NCBI GenBank assembly: GCA_026627065.1
Contig: JAPNUO010000002.1
Span: 62,001 to 126,000 of the forward strand
Direction of reading: 5' to 3'
From: Bacillota bacterium
GTDB lineage: Bacteria; Bacillota; Sulfobacillia; Sulfobacillales; Sulfobacillaceae
Length of the DNA: 64,000 nucleotides
Shown piece by piece: positions 57,451 through 64,000 of this stretch; the first letter of the stretch is position 1, and each line of letters begins with the position of its first letter. Made by a program: the position numbers and the translations under genes. Under the pieces are notes generated by a model. The model saw nothing but the letters and a program-made list of their open reading frames with translations, ran no database searches and had not been told where the DNA came from.

Positions 57451-57685
57451 TGTCGAACCCGCGCTGTGCACTCACCCGCCCTGGGGCATCTCTGGCGACT
57501 GGCCCAAGACATGTCCTGCGCATTCTCTTTCCCCTCCGAGCAGGAATCGACAGGGCGACAGTCGAAAGAGATGCCGCAGGAGTCAGGGACCTCTTCATGA
57601 GGCTTCGGGACAACCGGCCCATGCTATAATTTGTCGGTTTGTGTCTTAAACGCGAGAACCTTGTCATGTTAAAGGAGAGTTGGCA
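57451..57685. other. short spacer before the SPW gene
   Basis: No gene is supported. AAAGGAGAG at 57670-57678 is the Shine-Dalgarno site of the next gene; TATAAT (57624-57629) is a plausible -10 box. Confidence 0.45.
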
Positions 57686-58045
57686 ATGCAATTTCGTTGG
57701 TGGGTGGTGGCCATTCTTGGCCTCTGGTTTATTGCAAGCGCCTGGGCGTTGTCTGCCGCCCGGGTCAGTGCCGGCGTGCACTGGAACTTCGTCGTCGGTG
57801 GGCTCTTAATCTTAGCCGGCGGAGTCTTGGCAGCAATCACGGCGGGCACCAATCGGTGGCTCGCGTTGATTGTCAGCCTTCTCGCCGTCTGGATGGGCAT
57901 CTCCCCCTGGACTTTTGGCTTTCAGCACCACAGCAAGGATTTGCCCATCACCGTGGTCGCGAGCGTGATTGTGCTCTTGTGCGCGGCGGCCACCTATGCG
58001 CTCCCGCAAGACGGGCGCCATACGCCCAGGCATCGGTCGGCCTAA
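57686..58045 (+). CDS. SPW-repeat membrane protein
   Basis: The 119-residue protein has four membrane segments (about 4-22, 32-52, 58-76 and 88-105). HWNFVVGGLLIL and WMGISPWTFGFQ are the paired SPW-repeat landmarks (PF03779). Function is unknown. I take ATG 57686 because AAGGAGAG lies 7 nt upstream; a TTG two codons earlier is possible. Confidence 0.82.
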   Translation: MQFRWWVVAILGLWFIASAWALSAARVSAGVHWNFVVGGLLILAGGVLAAITAGTNRWLALIVSLLAVWMGISPWTFGFQHHSKDLPITVVASVIVLLCAAATYALPQDGRHTPRHRSA

Positions 58046-58110
58046 GACGAGTCAGGATCTGAATGCCGGGCTGAAGGGCAGCGCCATACCATTTGTCGAG
58101 GAAGGCCATG

Positions 58111-59217
58111 ATGACCCGAGTCCTTATCGCTCCCGAGCGATTCTATCCCACCATGAAAGCCCAGGCGGTGGCGCAGGCGATGGCCCGCGGCCTTGAGAGC
58201 GTGTCGCGCGAATGGGAGCTCGTGCTCTTTCCCATGGGCAGCGGCGGCAGCGGCACGACCGAGCTGGCGGTGCGGTTGGCCAGCGGGCGGTTATATCACG
58301 AAACGCTGGCGATCGCGCCGCGCCGTACCCGTGACGTGCGCTGGGGCCTGTTGCCCGACGGCACCGCCATCTTCGACGCCCGCGATGCGCTGGGGAGTCC
58401 CGACGGGCCAAGCCAGCTCAATCAGGCATATGTCGACAGCCGGCCGCTGGGGCAGATGATTCAGCAACTGATCGCCCGTCGCCCTCGGCGCATCGTGATC
58501 GCCCTGGGCGACGTGCTGGCTGCTGACGGCGGCATGGGAGTTTTGCAGCATTTTGGGATCAAGGCGTGCGATGCCGCCAACGATGTGCTGGGATCCGGGA
58601 CCCAGCAGCTTTTGCGGCTGCACCACGTGGACTTCGGCGATCTGACCCCGCCGGAGGTGCCCCTCGTGGCGCTGACCGATCACACCTTGACCTGGAATGA
58701 GCGTGTCCAGCAGGAGGATTTTCGGCTAGACTTGATTCACGGAGGACTGCATCTGGCGTCCGAGCGCTTTCGCGACCTGTTGGCCGATCATGTGCGGGTG
58801 CCCTTGGGCGAAGTGGAAGGCTCCGGGGGTGGAGGCGGGCTGGGGATGGCGCTGGCGTTTTTGGGCGCGCAGTTTCAGTGTGGGGCCGAGTATCTTGCGC
58901 AGCTTGGCGCGCTGAAAAGCAAACTCTGGGACGTCGACTGGGTGATGACGGGCACCCATACCTTGGGCCCCCATTCGGCGACGCAGGCGGTCGGCATCGT
59001 GGCACGGCACGCGCGCGACGCCGGGATACCGGCCATCGCCTTGACGTGCGACCTCCGTCCGGGGCATCTTGAGTTGCTCGATCTGGGGTTGACCGGCATC
59101 TATCCCGTGCTGGACCGCGTGCGCAACCATAAAGAGCTTCACCGCACCCTGCCGGCCTTGATTGAACACGCCGCCTTTCGCGCAGGCTATTGGGTCCAGG
59201 CGCTGTCCGAGCCTTAA
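58111..59217 (+). CDS. glycerate kinase (GlxK family)
   Basis: The enzyme phosphorylates glycerate to 2- or 3-phosphoglycerate with ATP. The 368-residue protein has the family N-terminus MTRVLIAPERFYPTMKAQAVAQAM (Lys near 17), the glycine loop FPMGSGGSGTTELAV, ALGDVLAADGGMGVLQ, EGSGGGGGLGMALAFLGA and DWVMTGTHTLGPHSATQAVG. I take ATG 58111 because GAGGAAGG is 5 nt upstream of it; ATG 58108 is too close. It precedes a beta-oxidation-like operon by 17 nt but need not belong to that pathway. Confidence 0.9.
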   Translation: MTRVLIAPERFYPTMKAQAVAQAMARGLESVSREWELVLFPMGSGGSGTTELAVRLASGRLYHETLAIAPRRTRDVRWGLLPDGTAIFDARDALGSPDGPSQLNQAYVDSRPLGQMIQQLIARRPRRIVIALGDVLAADGGMGVLQHFGIKACDAANDVLGSGTQQLLRLHHVDFGDLTPPEVPLVALTDHTLTWNERVQQEDFRLDLIHGGLHLASERFRDLLADHVRVPLGEVEGSGGGGGLGMALAFLGAQFQCGAEYLAQLGALKSKLWDVDWVMTGTHTLGPHSATQAVGIVARHARDAGIPAIALTCDLRPGHLELLDLGLTGIYPVLDRVRNHKELHRTLPALIEHAAFRAGYWVQALSEP

Positions 59218-59234
59218 GAAAAGAGGGAAAGGAT

Positions 59235-60020
59235 ATGGCATATGAGTCCATCGAATACGCGGTCGCGAATCGCATTGCCACCATCACGCTCAACCGGCCG
59301 GACACCCTCAATGCCCTCACCGAAGGGATGCTGAAGGAGCTGAGCGACGCCGTCAAACAGGCAGAGCGCGACCAGAGCGTGCGGGTGCTCATTCTCACCG
59401 GCCGAGGACGGGGATTTTGCTCCGGACAAGACTTAAAGGCGTTGGGCGACCACCCCACGCCAGAGGCGATTGGCCAGCACCTGGCGCGCCGTTACCATCC
59501 CTTGATTGCCCGCCTGGCCACCCTCGAAAAGCCGACCATTGCCATGGTGAACGGCGTGGCGGCGGGAGCCGGCATGTCCTTGGCCCTGGCTTGCGATCTC
59601 CGCGTGGCGGCAGTGGAGGCACGGTTTACCCAGGCCTTCGTGCGCGTCGGCCTGGTGCCGGATTCCGGCTCCAGCTATTTTTTGCCGCGACTCGTCGGCT
59701 ACGCCCGGGCACTGGAAATGGCGATGACCGGGATGACGGTCGAGAGCGAGACAGCGTTGGCCTGGGGCTTGGTGAACCGCGTGGTGCCTGCGGAGCGGCT
59801 GGCAGAGGAGACGTACAAACTGGCCGAGGCCCTGGCAGCGGGTCCGCCGTTGGCTTTGGGCATGATCAAGCGGGAAATCGCGTACGGGGCGAGTCACGCC
59901 CTGGTGGAGGCGCTGGAGCGCGAAAAGGATTTTCAAATGACAGCGGCGGCCACCCAGGATCACCGCGAGGCGGTGGCGGCCTTTTTGGCCAAGCGTCCCG
60001 CCGTGTTTGAGGGGCGATAG
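59235..60020 (+). CDS. enoyl-CoA hydratase/isomerase family protein
   Basis: This 261-residue crotonase-fold protein hydrates or isomerises an enoyl-CoA thioester. Oxyanion-hole segments are SGQDLKALGD (about 64-73) and NGVAAGAGMSLALACDLRVAA. FTQAFVRVGLVPDSGSSYFLPRLVG shows Asp in place of the catalytic Glu of hydratases, as in PaaG-type isomerases. The end (DHREAVAAFLAKRPAVFEG) is canonical. GGGAAAGG precedes ATG 59235. It is followed after 1 nt by the 3-hydroxyacyl-CoA dehydrogenase, as in paaG-paaH clusters. Confidence 0.92.
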   Translation: MAYESIEYAVANRIATITLNRPDTLNALTEGMLKELSDAVKQAERDQSVRVLILTGRGRGFCSGQDLKALGDHPTPEAIGQHLARRYHPLIARLATLEKPTIAMVNGVAAGAGMSLALACDLRVAAVEARFTQAFVRVGLVPDSGSSYFLPRLVGYARALEMAMTGMTVESETALAWGLVNRVVPAERLAEETYKLAEALAAGPPLALGMIKREIAYGASHALVEALEREKDFQMTAAATQDHREAVAAFLAKRPAVFEGR

Positions 60021-60021
60021 C

Positions 60022-60861
60022 ATGCGGGTTGTGATCGTAGGCGCCGGCACAATGGGCCGCGGGATTGCGGAAGTGGTGGCGACCAGCGGATTTGACGTCA
60101 CGGTGGTGGAAGCCGTGCCGGAGGCGCGCAAAGCCGCGGCGCACGAAATTCGCACGCACCTGGAACGCCGCCATGCCCGCGATCCCCTGGCGCCGCCGCC
60201 TGAGGCCGTCCTCGACCGCATCCGGTGGACGGACGCCATGCCGGAAGACGAGGTGAGCTGGGTCATCGAGGCGGTGCCGGAATCCCGGCCGCTGAAAGAG
60301 TCGCTCTTTGCCAGCTGGGATGCCCTGTTGCCGCCAAATGTCTGGCTGGCCAGCAACACCTCGTCGATTGCCATCAGCCTCATCCAGGCCAAGTGTCCGC
60401 ATCATCCCGAGCGCGTGGGCGGCCTGCACTTCTTTAATCCCGTGCCGCGCATGGCGCTGGTGGAAATTGTCCGCGGCCTCGACACTAGCGACGATTTTGT
60501 GGCAGCGGCGCAAAAGCTTGTCCAAGAGATTGGCAAAGAGGGCATCGTGGTGCCCGACCAGCCTGGCTTTCTGGTCAATCGCGTGGCCCGCCCGTATTAC
60601 CTCGAAGCCTTGAGGATGGCAGAAGAGCGAGTCGCCGACGCGACGGTCATCGACCGCGTCATGGAGGGACTGGGCTTCCCCATGGGGCCGTTTCGCTTGA
60701 TGGACCTCGTGGGCCTCGACATCAACTTGGCGGTCACGCAGTCAGTGTGGGAGCAAACCGGCTACGACGAGCGATATCGGCCCCACCCCTGGCAGGCGGC
60801 GCTCGTGGCCCGGGGCGCTCTGGGCCGAAAGACCGGACGGGGGTTTTACCGCTATGACTGA
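60022..60861 (+). CDS. 3-hydroxyacyl-CoA dehydrogenase, N-terminal and first C domain
   Basis: The enzyme oxidises 3-hydroxyacyl-CoA with NAD+. The 279-residue protein has the Rossmann motif GAGTMGRG (7-14), the catalytic region NTSSIAIS and GLHFFNPVPRMALVEIVRG, then the first 3HCDH domain with DQPGFLVNRVARPYYLEALRM and KTGRGFYRY. Length is that of short HBD-type enzymes, whereas PaaH has a second C-terminal domain. ATG 60022 has GAGGGG upstream. The next gene overlaps by 8 nt and supplies what looks like the second domain. Confidence 0.92.
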   Translation: MRVVIVGAGTMGRGIAEVVATSGFDVTVVEAVPEARKAAAHEIRTHLERRHARDPLAPPPEAVLDRIRWTDAMPEDEVSWVIEAVPESRPLKESLFASWDALLPPNVWLASNTSSIAISLIQAKCPHHPERVGGLHFFNPVPRMALVEIVRGLDTSDDFVAAAQKLVQEIGKEGIVVPDQPGFLVNRVARPYYLEALRMAEERVADATVIDRVMEGLGFPMGPFRLMDLVGLDINLAVTQSVWEQTGYDERYRPHPWQAALVARGALGRKTGRGFYRYD

Positions 60862-61525
60862 GGCACTGCTGGTGGTGGGCAATCGCTCCGAAGAGGCGGC
60901 GGTCTGGCGCGCCGTGTGGCCAGGCCCGGTGAGCTACGCGTCAGTCGCGGCCATGGATCCCAACGCGCCGCCGTCCTGGGTGGTCGAGACCACCGTCGGC
61001 CCGTTGTCCCTGAAGCGCGAGGGGCTGATGCAGCTTAAGGCGCGGGGCGTGACTCAGGTGCTCAGCGCCTCCATCAGCGTGACGGTGGCGGCGCAGGAAC
61101 ACTGGGTGGAGGGCGGCATGGCCATTGTCGGCTACGATCCCGTGGTAGCCATCGGGCAAGGACGTACGTGGACGGTGAGCGGCGCCTCGTGCTCACGAGC
61201 CCCGTTGCCCGCGTTTGTAGGCGAGCGCACGCTGGTCGAGGTGGCGGACCGCGTGGGCATGGTGGCTGCGCGCCTTTGGCTTCCCATTATCAACGAGGCG
61301 GTGGCCTTTGTGGCGCAGGGACTCGCGCCGGAAATGGTGGATCGGGCGATTCAGCTGGGCCTCCGCTATCCGCTGGGCCCTCTGGCCTTTGCGGAGCGCC
61401 TCGGGTGGCCCACGGTGTACTGGGGTCTCAAGGCGCTGGAAGATATGGAAGGCCCGCGATTCCGGCCCCATCCCTGGATTCGCGCGCGCGTCGGAAGCTC
61501 GCTGCTGGACCGCGAAATCCCTTAG
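60854..61525 (+). CDS. 3-hydroxyacyl-CoA dehydrogenase-like protein with second C domain
   Basis: This 223-residue protein ends with a recognisable 3HCDH C-terminal domain (GERTLVEVADRVGMVAARLW, IINEAVAFVAQGLAPEMVDRAIQLGLRYPLGPLAFAERLG, LKALEDMEGPRFRPHPWIR). The first 110 residues are Rossmann-like in length but lack GxGxxG. This mirrors the C-terminal half of two-domain PaaH enzymes. It overlaps the preceding gene by 8 nt, so the two probably form one enzyme from two chains. Confidence 0.8.
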   Translation: MTEALLVVGNRSEEAAVWRAVWPGPVSYASVAAMDPNAPPSWVVETTVGPLSLKREGLMQLKARGVTQVLSASISVTVAAQEHWVEGGMAIVGYDPVVAIGQGRTWTVSGASCSRAPLPAFVGERTLVEVADRVGMVAARLWLPIINEAVAFVAQGLAPEMVDRAIQLGLRYPLGPLAFAERLGWPTVYWGLKALEDMEGPRFRPHPWIRARVGSSLLDREIP

Positions 61526-61593
61526 CGGGCAGCCTAATCGCGGCCAATCTGCTAAAGCCGCCGCGAAACGTGCCGCGCCGGCTTCGTACCCGT

Positions 61594-61728
61594 TCAGAGG
61601 TCCTTGTGATCCGGGCGCGCGCCGCGCTGGTCAAAAAGCTTGCCGACCACCAGCGCCACCCCTATCCACAGCCCCATGCGGGGCAACAACCATCCGGTCC
61701 TGGCATAGCGGACCACTCGTCGACGCAT
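61594..61728 (-). CDS. small membrane protein (44 aa)
   Basis: A 44-codon frame on the minus strand encodes a basic N-terminus (MRRRVVRYARTGW), one hydrophobic segment (MGLWIGVALVVGKLF) and a charged tail (RPDHKDL). AAAGGATGG lies about 8 nt before the ATG. It matches the general form of small single-pass membrane proteins. No family recognised. Confidence 0.45.
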   Translation of the reverse strand: MRRRVVRYARTGWLLPRMGLWIGVALVVGKLFDQRGARPDHKDL

Positions 61729-62065
61729 GGCTCAAACCATCCTTTCACCAACCTAACGAGTCCCGAGAGTCTCCTGTAACGCCATGGGATGAATTTCCTT
61801 GGCCAGGCGTCGCGTGCGCTGGAGTCCGTCTGCGCCAATAGTATGCGTGCCGCTTGCAGTCCCATGCTCCGCGCCGGCGCGTGGCCGCCGAAAAGGCGCG
61901 GCGTGATGTAATGCTATGGTAGCATGCTCTTCTCTCAAACACGAGGGTTTTCCCCCGAGGCGCGCGTTTTTGTTTGCCTTGTGGCGGGATGGCCCCTTAA
62001 AAGTTGGGGTGGGCAGTCCCGCTCGTCTATGCTTAATCGTAGACACCCACCAAGGAAAGGATTGT
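61729..62065. other. spacer before the glycoside hydrolase gene
   Basis: No gene is supported; minus-strand frames overlap one another. AAGGAAAGG at 62052-62060 is the ribosome site of the next gene. TTGGGG and TATGCT 18 bp apart near 62003-62032 may be a weak promoter. Confidence 0.4.
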
Positions 62066-64000
62066 TTGTCGGGGATGACCCTTCGTCTCGTGAAAAGCCT
62101 GGCCGCCGCGCTCGCGCTAGGCTTTACTGTCAGCACGGCCGCAGCACCAAGAGGAGCCGCGGCCTCCATAACTTTACCGGATTATACCTTCGGCGTGGTC
62201 GAGGCCAATCTGGCCGTGACCCAAGCAGCCCGCCTGGGCATCGGCTGGACGCGGGTTCCCTTGCCCTGGGCCTCCCTGGAGCCCGAACCGGGCGAGTGGA
62301 ACTTTGCTTATACCGACAACGACCAGACGTTGCTGGCCCTGGCCCAGCACCACATTGTGCCGGTAGGGGTGGTGGAGACCGTGCCGGCCTGGGCTTCCGC
62401 GAATCCCCAGGAGGCCCCCGACGGGGTGCCCAAGGGGCTTTATTTGCCCTGGAACAATCCCGGCAACCTCTGGGGCCAGTACATGTACAGCCTGGCGCGC
62501 CATTACGCCGGCCTCATTAACACCTGGATTATCGGCAACGAAATTAGCATCCGTTCCGGCCCCCAGAAGAGCTGGGACGGCAGCGTGGCGCAAATGGCCC
62601 AGATGATTCGGGTGGCCTACCTGGCGGTCCATGCCGCCAATCCTGCCGCGGAAATTCAGGCGCCCGGGGCGCCCTACTGGTACGATCACGGCGCGACCAC
62701 TGAAGCCCTTTTGAATGCGTTGGCCCGGCTGCCCGGAGCGCGGCAGCATCACGACTTTCTCGACGGCATCAACGTTCACCTCTACAACACGCTGCAGTGG
62801 AACGCCATGATATACGGCCAGTATCGGGCCATGCTGCGCCAGCACGGGCTTGGCTCCCTGCCAATATGGCTAACGGAGACCAACGCGGCACCGGGGGCCC
62901 CTGAGCAGCCCGGAACCACCCCGCTCGATCAGGCAGACTTTTTGGTGGAAAATTTAGCGGCGAGTCTCCAGTACGTGCCGGAAGCCGAGGTTTACGAAAT
63001 GACCGACTACCCGCCCGGCAGCGGGCGCTACGGCATCCTCACCCCGGCGGGAAAGCCCACGCTAGCGTACGAGGCCGTCAAGACGGCCATTCAGTGGTTT
63101 CAGGGCACGCGCTTTCTTCATGCTGAGGTCCTGCCGTACGAATGGCAGGCGGTTTCCAAGCCCGCCATTGTCGCCCTCGGCGGGGTGCGGCGGCTGGTCT
63201 TTGTGGTCTGGGACCAAGGATTTGAGCCTACCACCGTTTCGCTGCCTGCCTACAGCCCCACCGCCACCGTCACCACGGCGCTGGGAGCGACGCGCGTCAT
63301 CACTGCCCATCGGGGACATTTTGTTTTGGCGCTCAGCCCCGCCACCGTTCACGCCGCGTCGCCGCCCACGGCAGCGCCCATCGGCGGCCCACCCCTGATC
63401 GTGACGCAAACGGTGGGCCTCGGCGAAGCCGGCACGCCCACCACTCCGCCGCCCAACAGCCCGGCGATGTTTGCCGGACCAGCCCCGGCACTGGTGGCGC
63501 ATCGGGGTCAAGAGACGGCGGTGGTCAATCCGACCACAGACACCGTGCGCATTACCACGGCCCAGGGGAACGTCACCGTGGGAGGCTGGGGCACCGGCCC
63601 CGGGGAGCTCTTGGGTCCCTCGGGCGTAGCCATCGGGCCGCAGGGCTGGGTGTATGTGACCAATGCCGGCGCCAACGATGTCGTGGTGTATGCGCCCTCC
63701 GGCCGCGTGGTCGCCACCTGGGGAGGCTTCGGGAGCGCCGGCGGCAAGTTCAATGGCCCCAGCGGCATTGCCATTGGCACCCAGGGCACAGTGTATGTAG
63801 CGGATACCTTGAATCAGCGGGTCCAGGCCTTTACGCCGACGGGCCGCTTTTTAGGGCAAACGGTCGCCGCCTGGCCAGCCGGCGTCCGGGTGCTGGCGCC
63901 CGGCGAAGTCAGCGTCCAGAATGGCCTCACGGGGGCGTGGACCGATGCGTCCTTTGCCCGCGTGACGGCCGTGCTGCCCCTTCCCCAGGGCGTGACCGCC
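62066..64000 (+). CDS. secreted glycoside-hydrolase-like protein with NHL repeats (partial)
   Basis: The gene runs off the window with at least 645 codons. A signal peptide (LRLVKSLAAALALGFTVSTAAA) is followed by a TIM-barrel-like domain (about 35-330) with LGIGWTRVPLPWASLEPEPGEW, the acid/base candidate WIIGNEIS and the nucleophile candidate IWLTETNAAPG, a GH39/GH5-like layout. A Pro/Thr linker leads to NHL-type repeats (GPSGVAIGPQGWVYVTNAGA; GPSGIAIGTQGTVYVADTLN). TTG 62066 fits AAGGAAAGG; ATG 62075 is the alternative. Substrate unknown. Confidence 0.8.
   Translation, partial: MSGMTLRLVKSLAAALALGFTVSTAAAPRGAAASITLPDYTFGVVEANLAVTQAARLGIGWTRVPLPWASLEPEPGEWNFAYTDNDQTLLALAQHHIVPVGVVETVPAWASANPQEAPDGVPKGLYLPWNNPGNLWGQYMYSLARHYAGLINTWIIGNEISIRSGPQKSWDGSVAQMAQMIRVAYLAVHAANPAAEIQAPGAPYWYDHGATTEALLNALARLPGARQHHDFLDGINVHLYNTLQWNAMIYGQYRAMLRQHGLGSLPIWLTETNAAPGAPEQPGTTPLDQADFLVENLAASLQYVPEAEVYEMTDYPPGSGRYGILTPAGKPTLAYEAVKTAIQWFQGTRFLHAEVLPYEWQAVSKPAIVALGGVRRLVFVVWDQGFEPTTVSLPAYSPTATVTTALGATRVITAHRGHFVLALSPATVHAASPPTAAPIGGPPLIVTQTVGLGEAGTPTTPPPNSPAMFAGPAPALVAHRGQETAVVNPTTDTVRITTAQGNVTVGGWGTGPGELLGPSGVAIGPQGWVYVTNAGANDVVVYAPSGRVVATWGGFGSAGGKFNGPSGIAIGTQGTVYVADTLNQRVQAFTPTGRFLGQTVAAWPAGVRVLAPGEVSVQNGLTGAWTDASFARVTAVLPLPQGVTA

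Noticed and set aside
33834..57685. attL/attR pair from the tRNA-Thr 3' end
   Set aside because: I looked for a second copy of the tRNA 3' segment downstream and did not find one in the window.

Overview
The window is the replication-origin region of a GC-rich, spore-forming Firmicute. Gene order and content (mtnA-serS, pdxST, gyrAB, remB, recF, dnaN, dnaA, rpmH, rnpA, yidD, yidC, rsmG, noc, parA, parB, yyaC, DUF951, rpsF-ssb-rpsR-rplI, lonC, dnaB, purA) fit a Sulfobacillus-like lineage. That assignment is an inference from gene content and order, not from a search. Coding strand switches at the dnaA region: genes to the left run on the minus strand and genes to the right on the plus strand, so both arms are co-directional with forks leaving an origin at about 12.4-14.3 kb.

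Region 1 (0-12.4 kb): tRNA-Arg, two tRNA-Ser genes, serS-mtnA behind a probable serine T-box leader, pdxST, gyrA-gyrB, remB, a DciA-like DUF721 protein, recF and dnaN. A 14-bp palindrome identical to the Bacillus Noc-binding core lies between the two tRNA-Ser genes.

Region 2 (12.4-24.6 kb): bipartite oriC around dnaA, with Spo0A-box-like heptamers next to DnaA boxes; then rpmH-rnpA-yidD-yidC, a non-coding kilobase where jag-mnmE-mnmG would be expected, and rsmG-noc-parA-parB. Two 16-bp palindromic sites (TGTTCCTCGAGGAACA type) beside parB and at the end of DUF951 may be a diverged parS. Membrane proteins, YyaC and TPR and CvpA proteins follow.

Region 3 (24.6-33.9 kb): rpsF-ssb-rpsR-rplI, lonC, dnaB, purA, tRNA-Gly, a class II aldolase, an L,D-transpeptidase and tRNA-Thr.

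Region 4 (33.9-57.7 kb): an accessory region after tRNA-Thr, full of decayed mobile DNA (an integrase fragment, an IS3-family wreck, an IS21-family end) separated by long non-coding stretches. Intact cargo includes a tightly coupled three-gene operon ending in a HEPN-like protein, a large DUF4011-type helicase with a C-terminal nuclease domain (Hhe-like defence protein), and a surface/glycosylation cluster (secreted protein, beta-propeller lipoprotein, two GT-C-like membrane proteins, SMR-type flippase, GT2 glycosyltransferase) whose last gene is strikingly AT-rich.

Region 5 (57.7-64 kb): an SPW-repeat membrane protein, a glycerate kinase, an enoyl-CoA hydratase, a two-piece 3-hydroxyacyl-CoA dehydrogenase, and a secreted glycoside-hydrolase-like protein with NHL repeats that runs off the end. 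All functions are read from sequence motifs and context; no database search was run.
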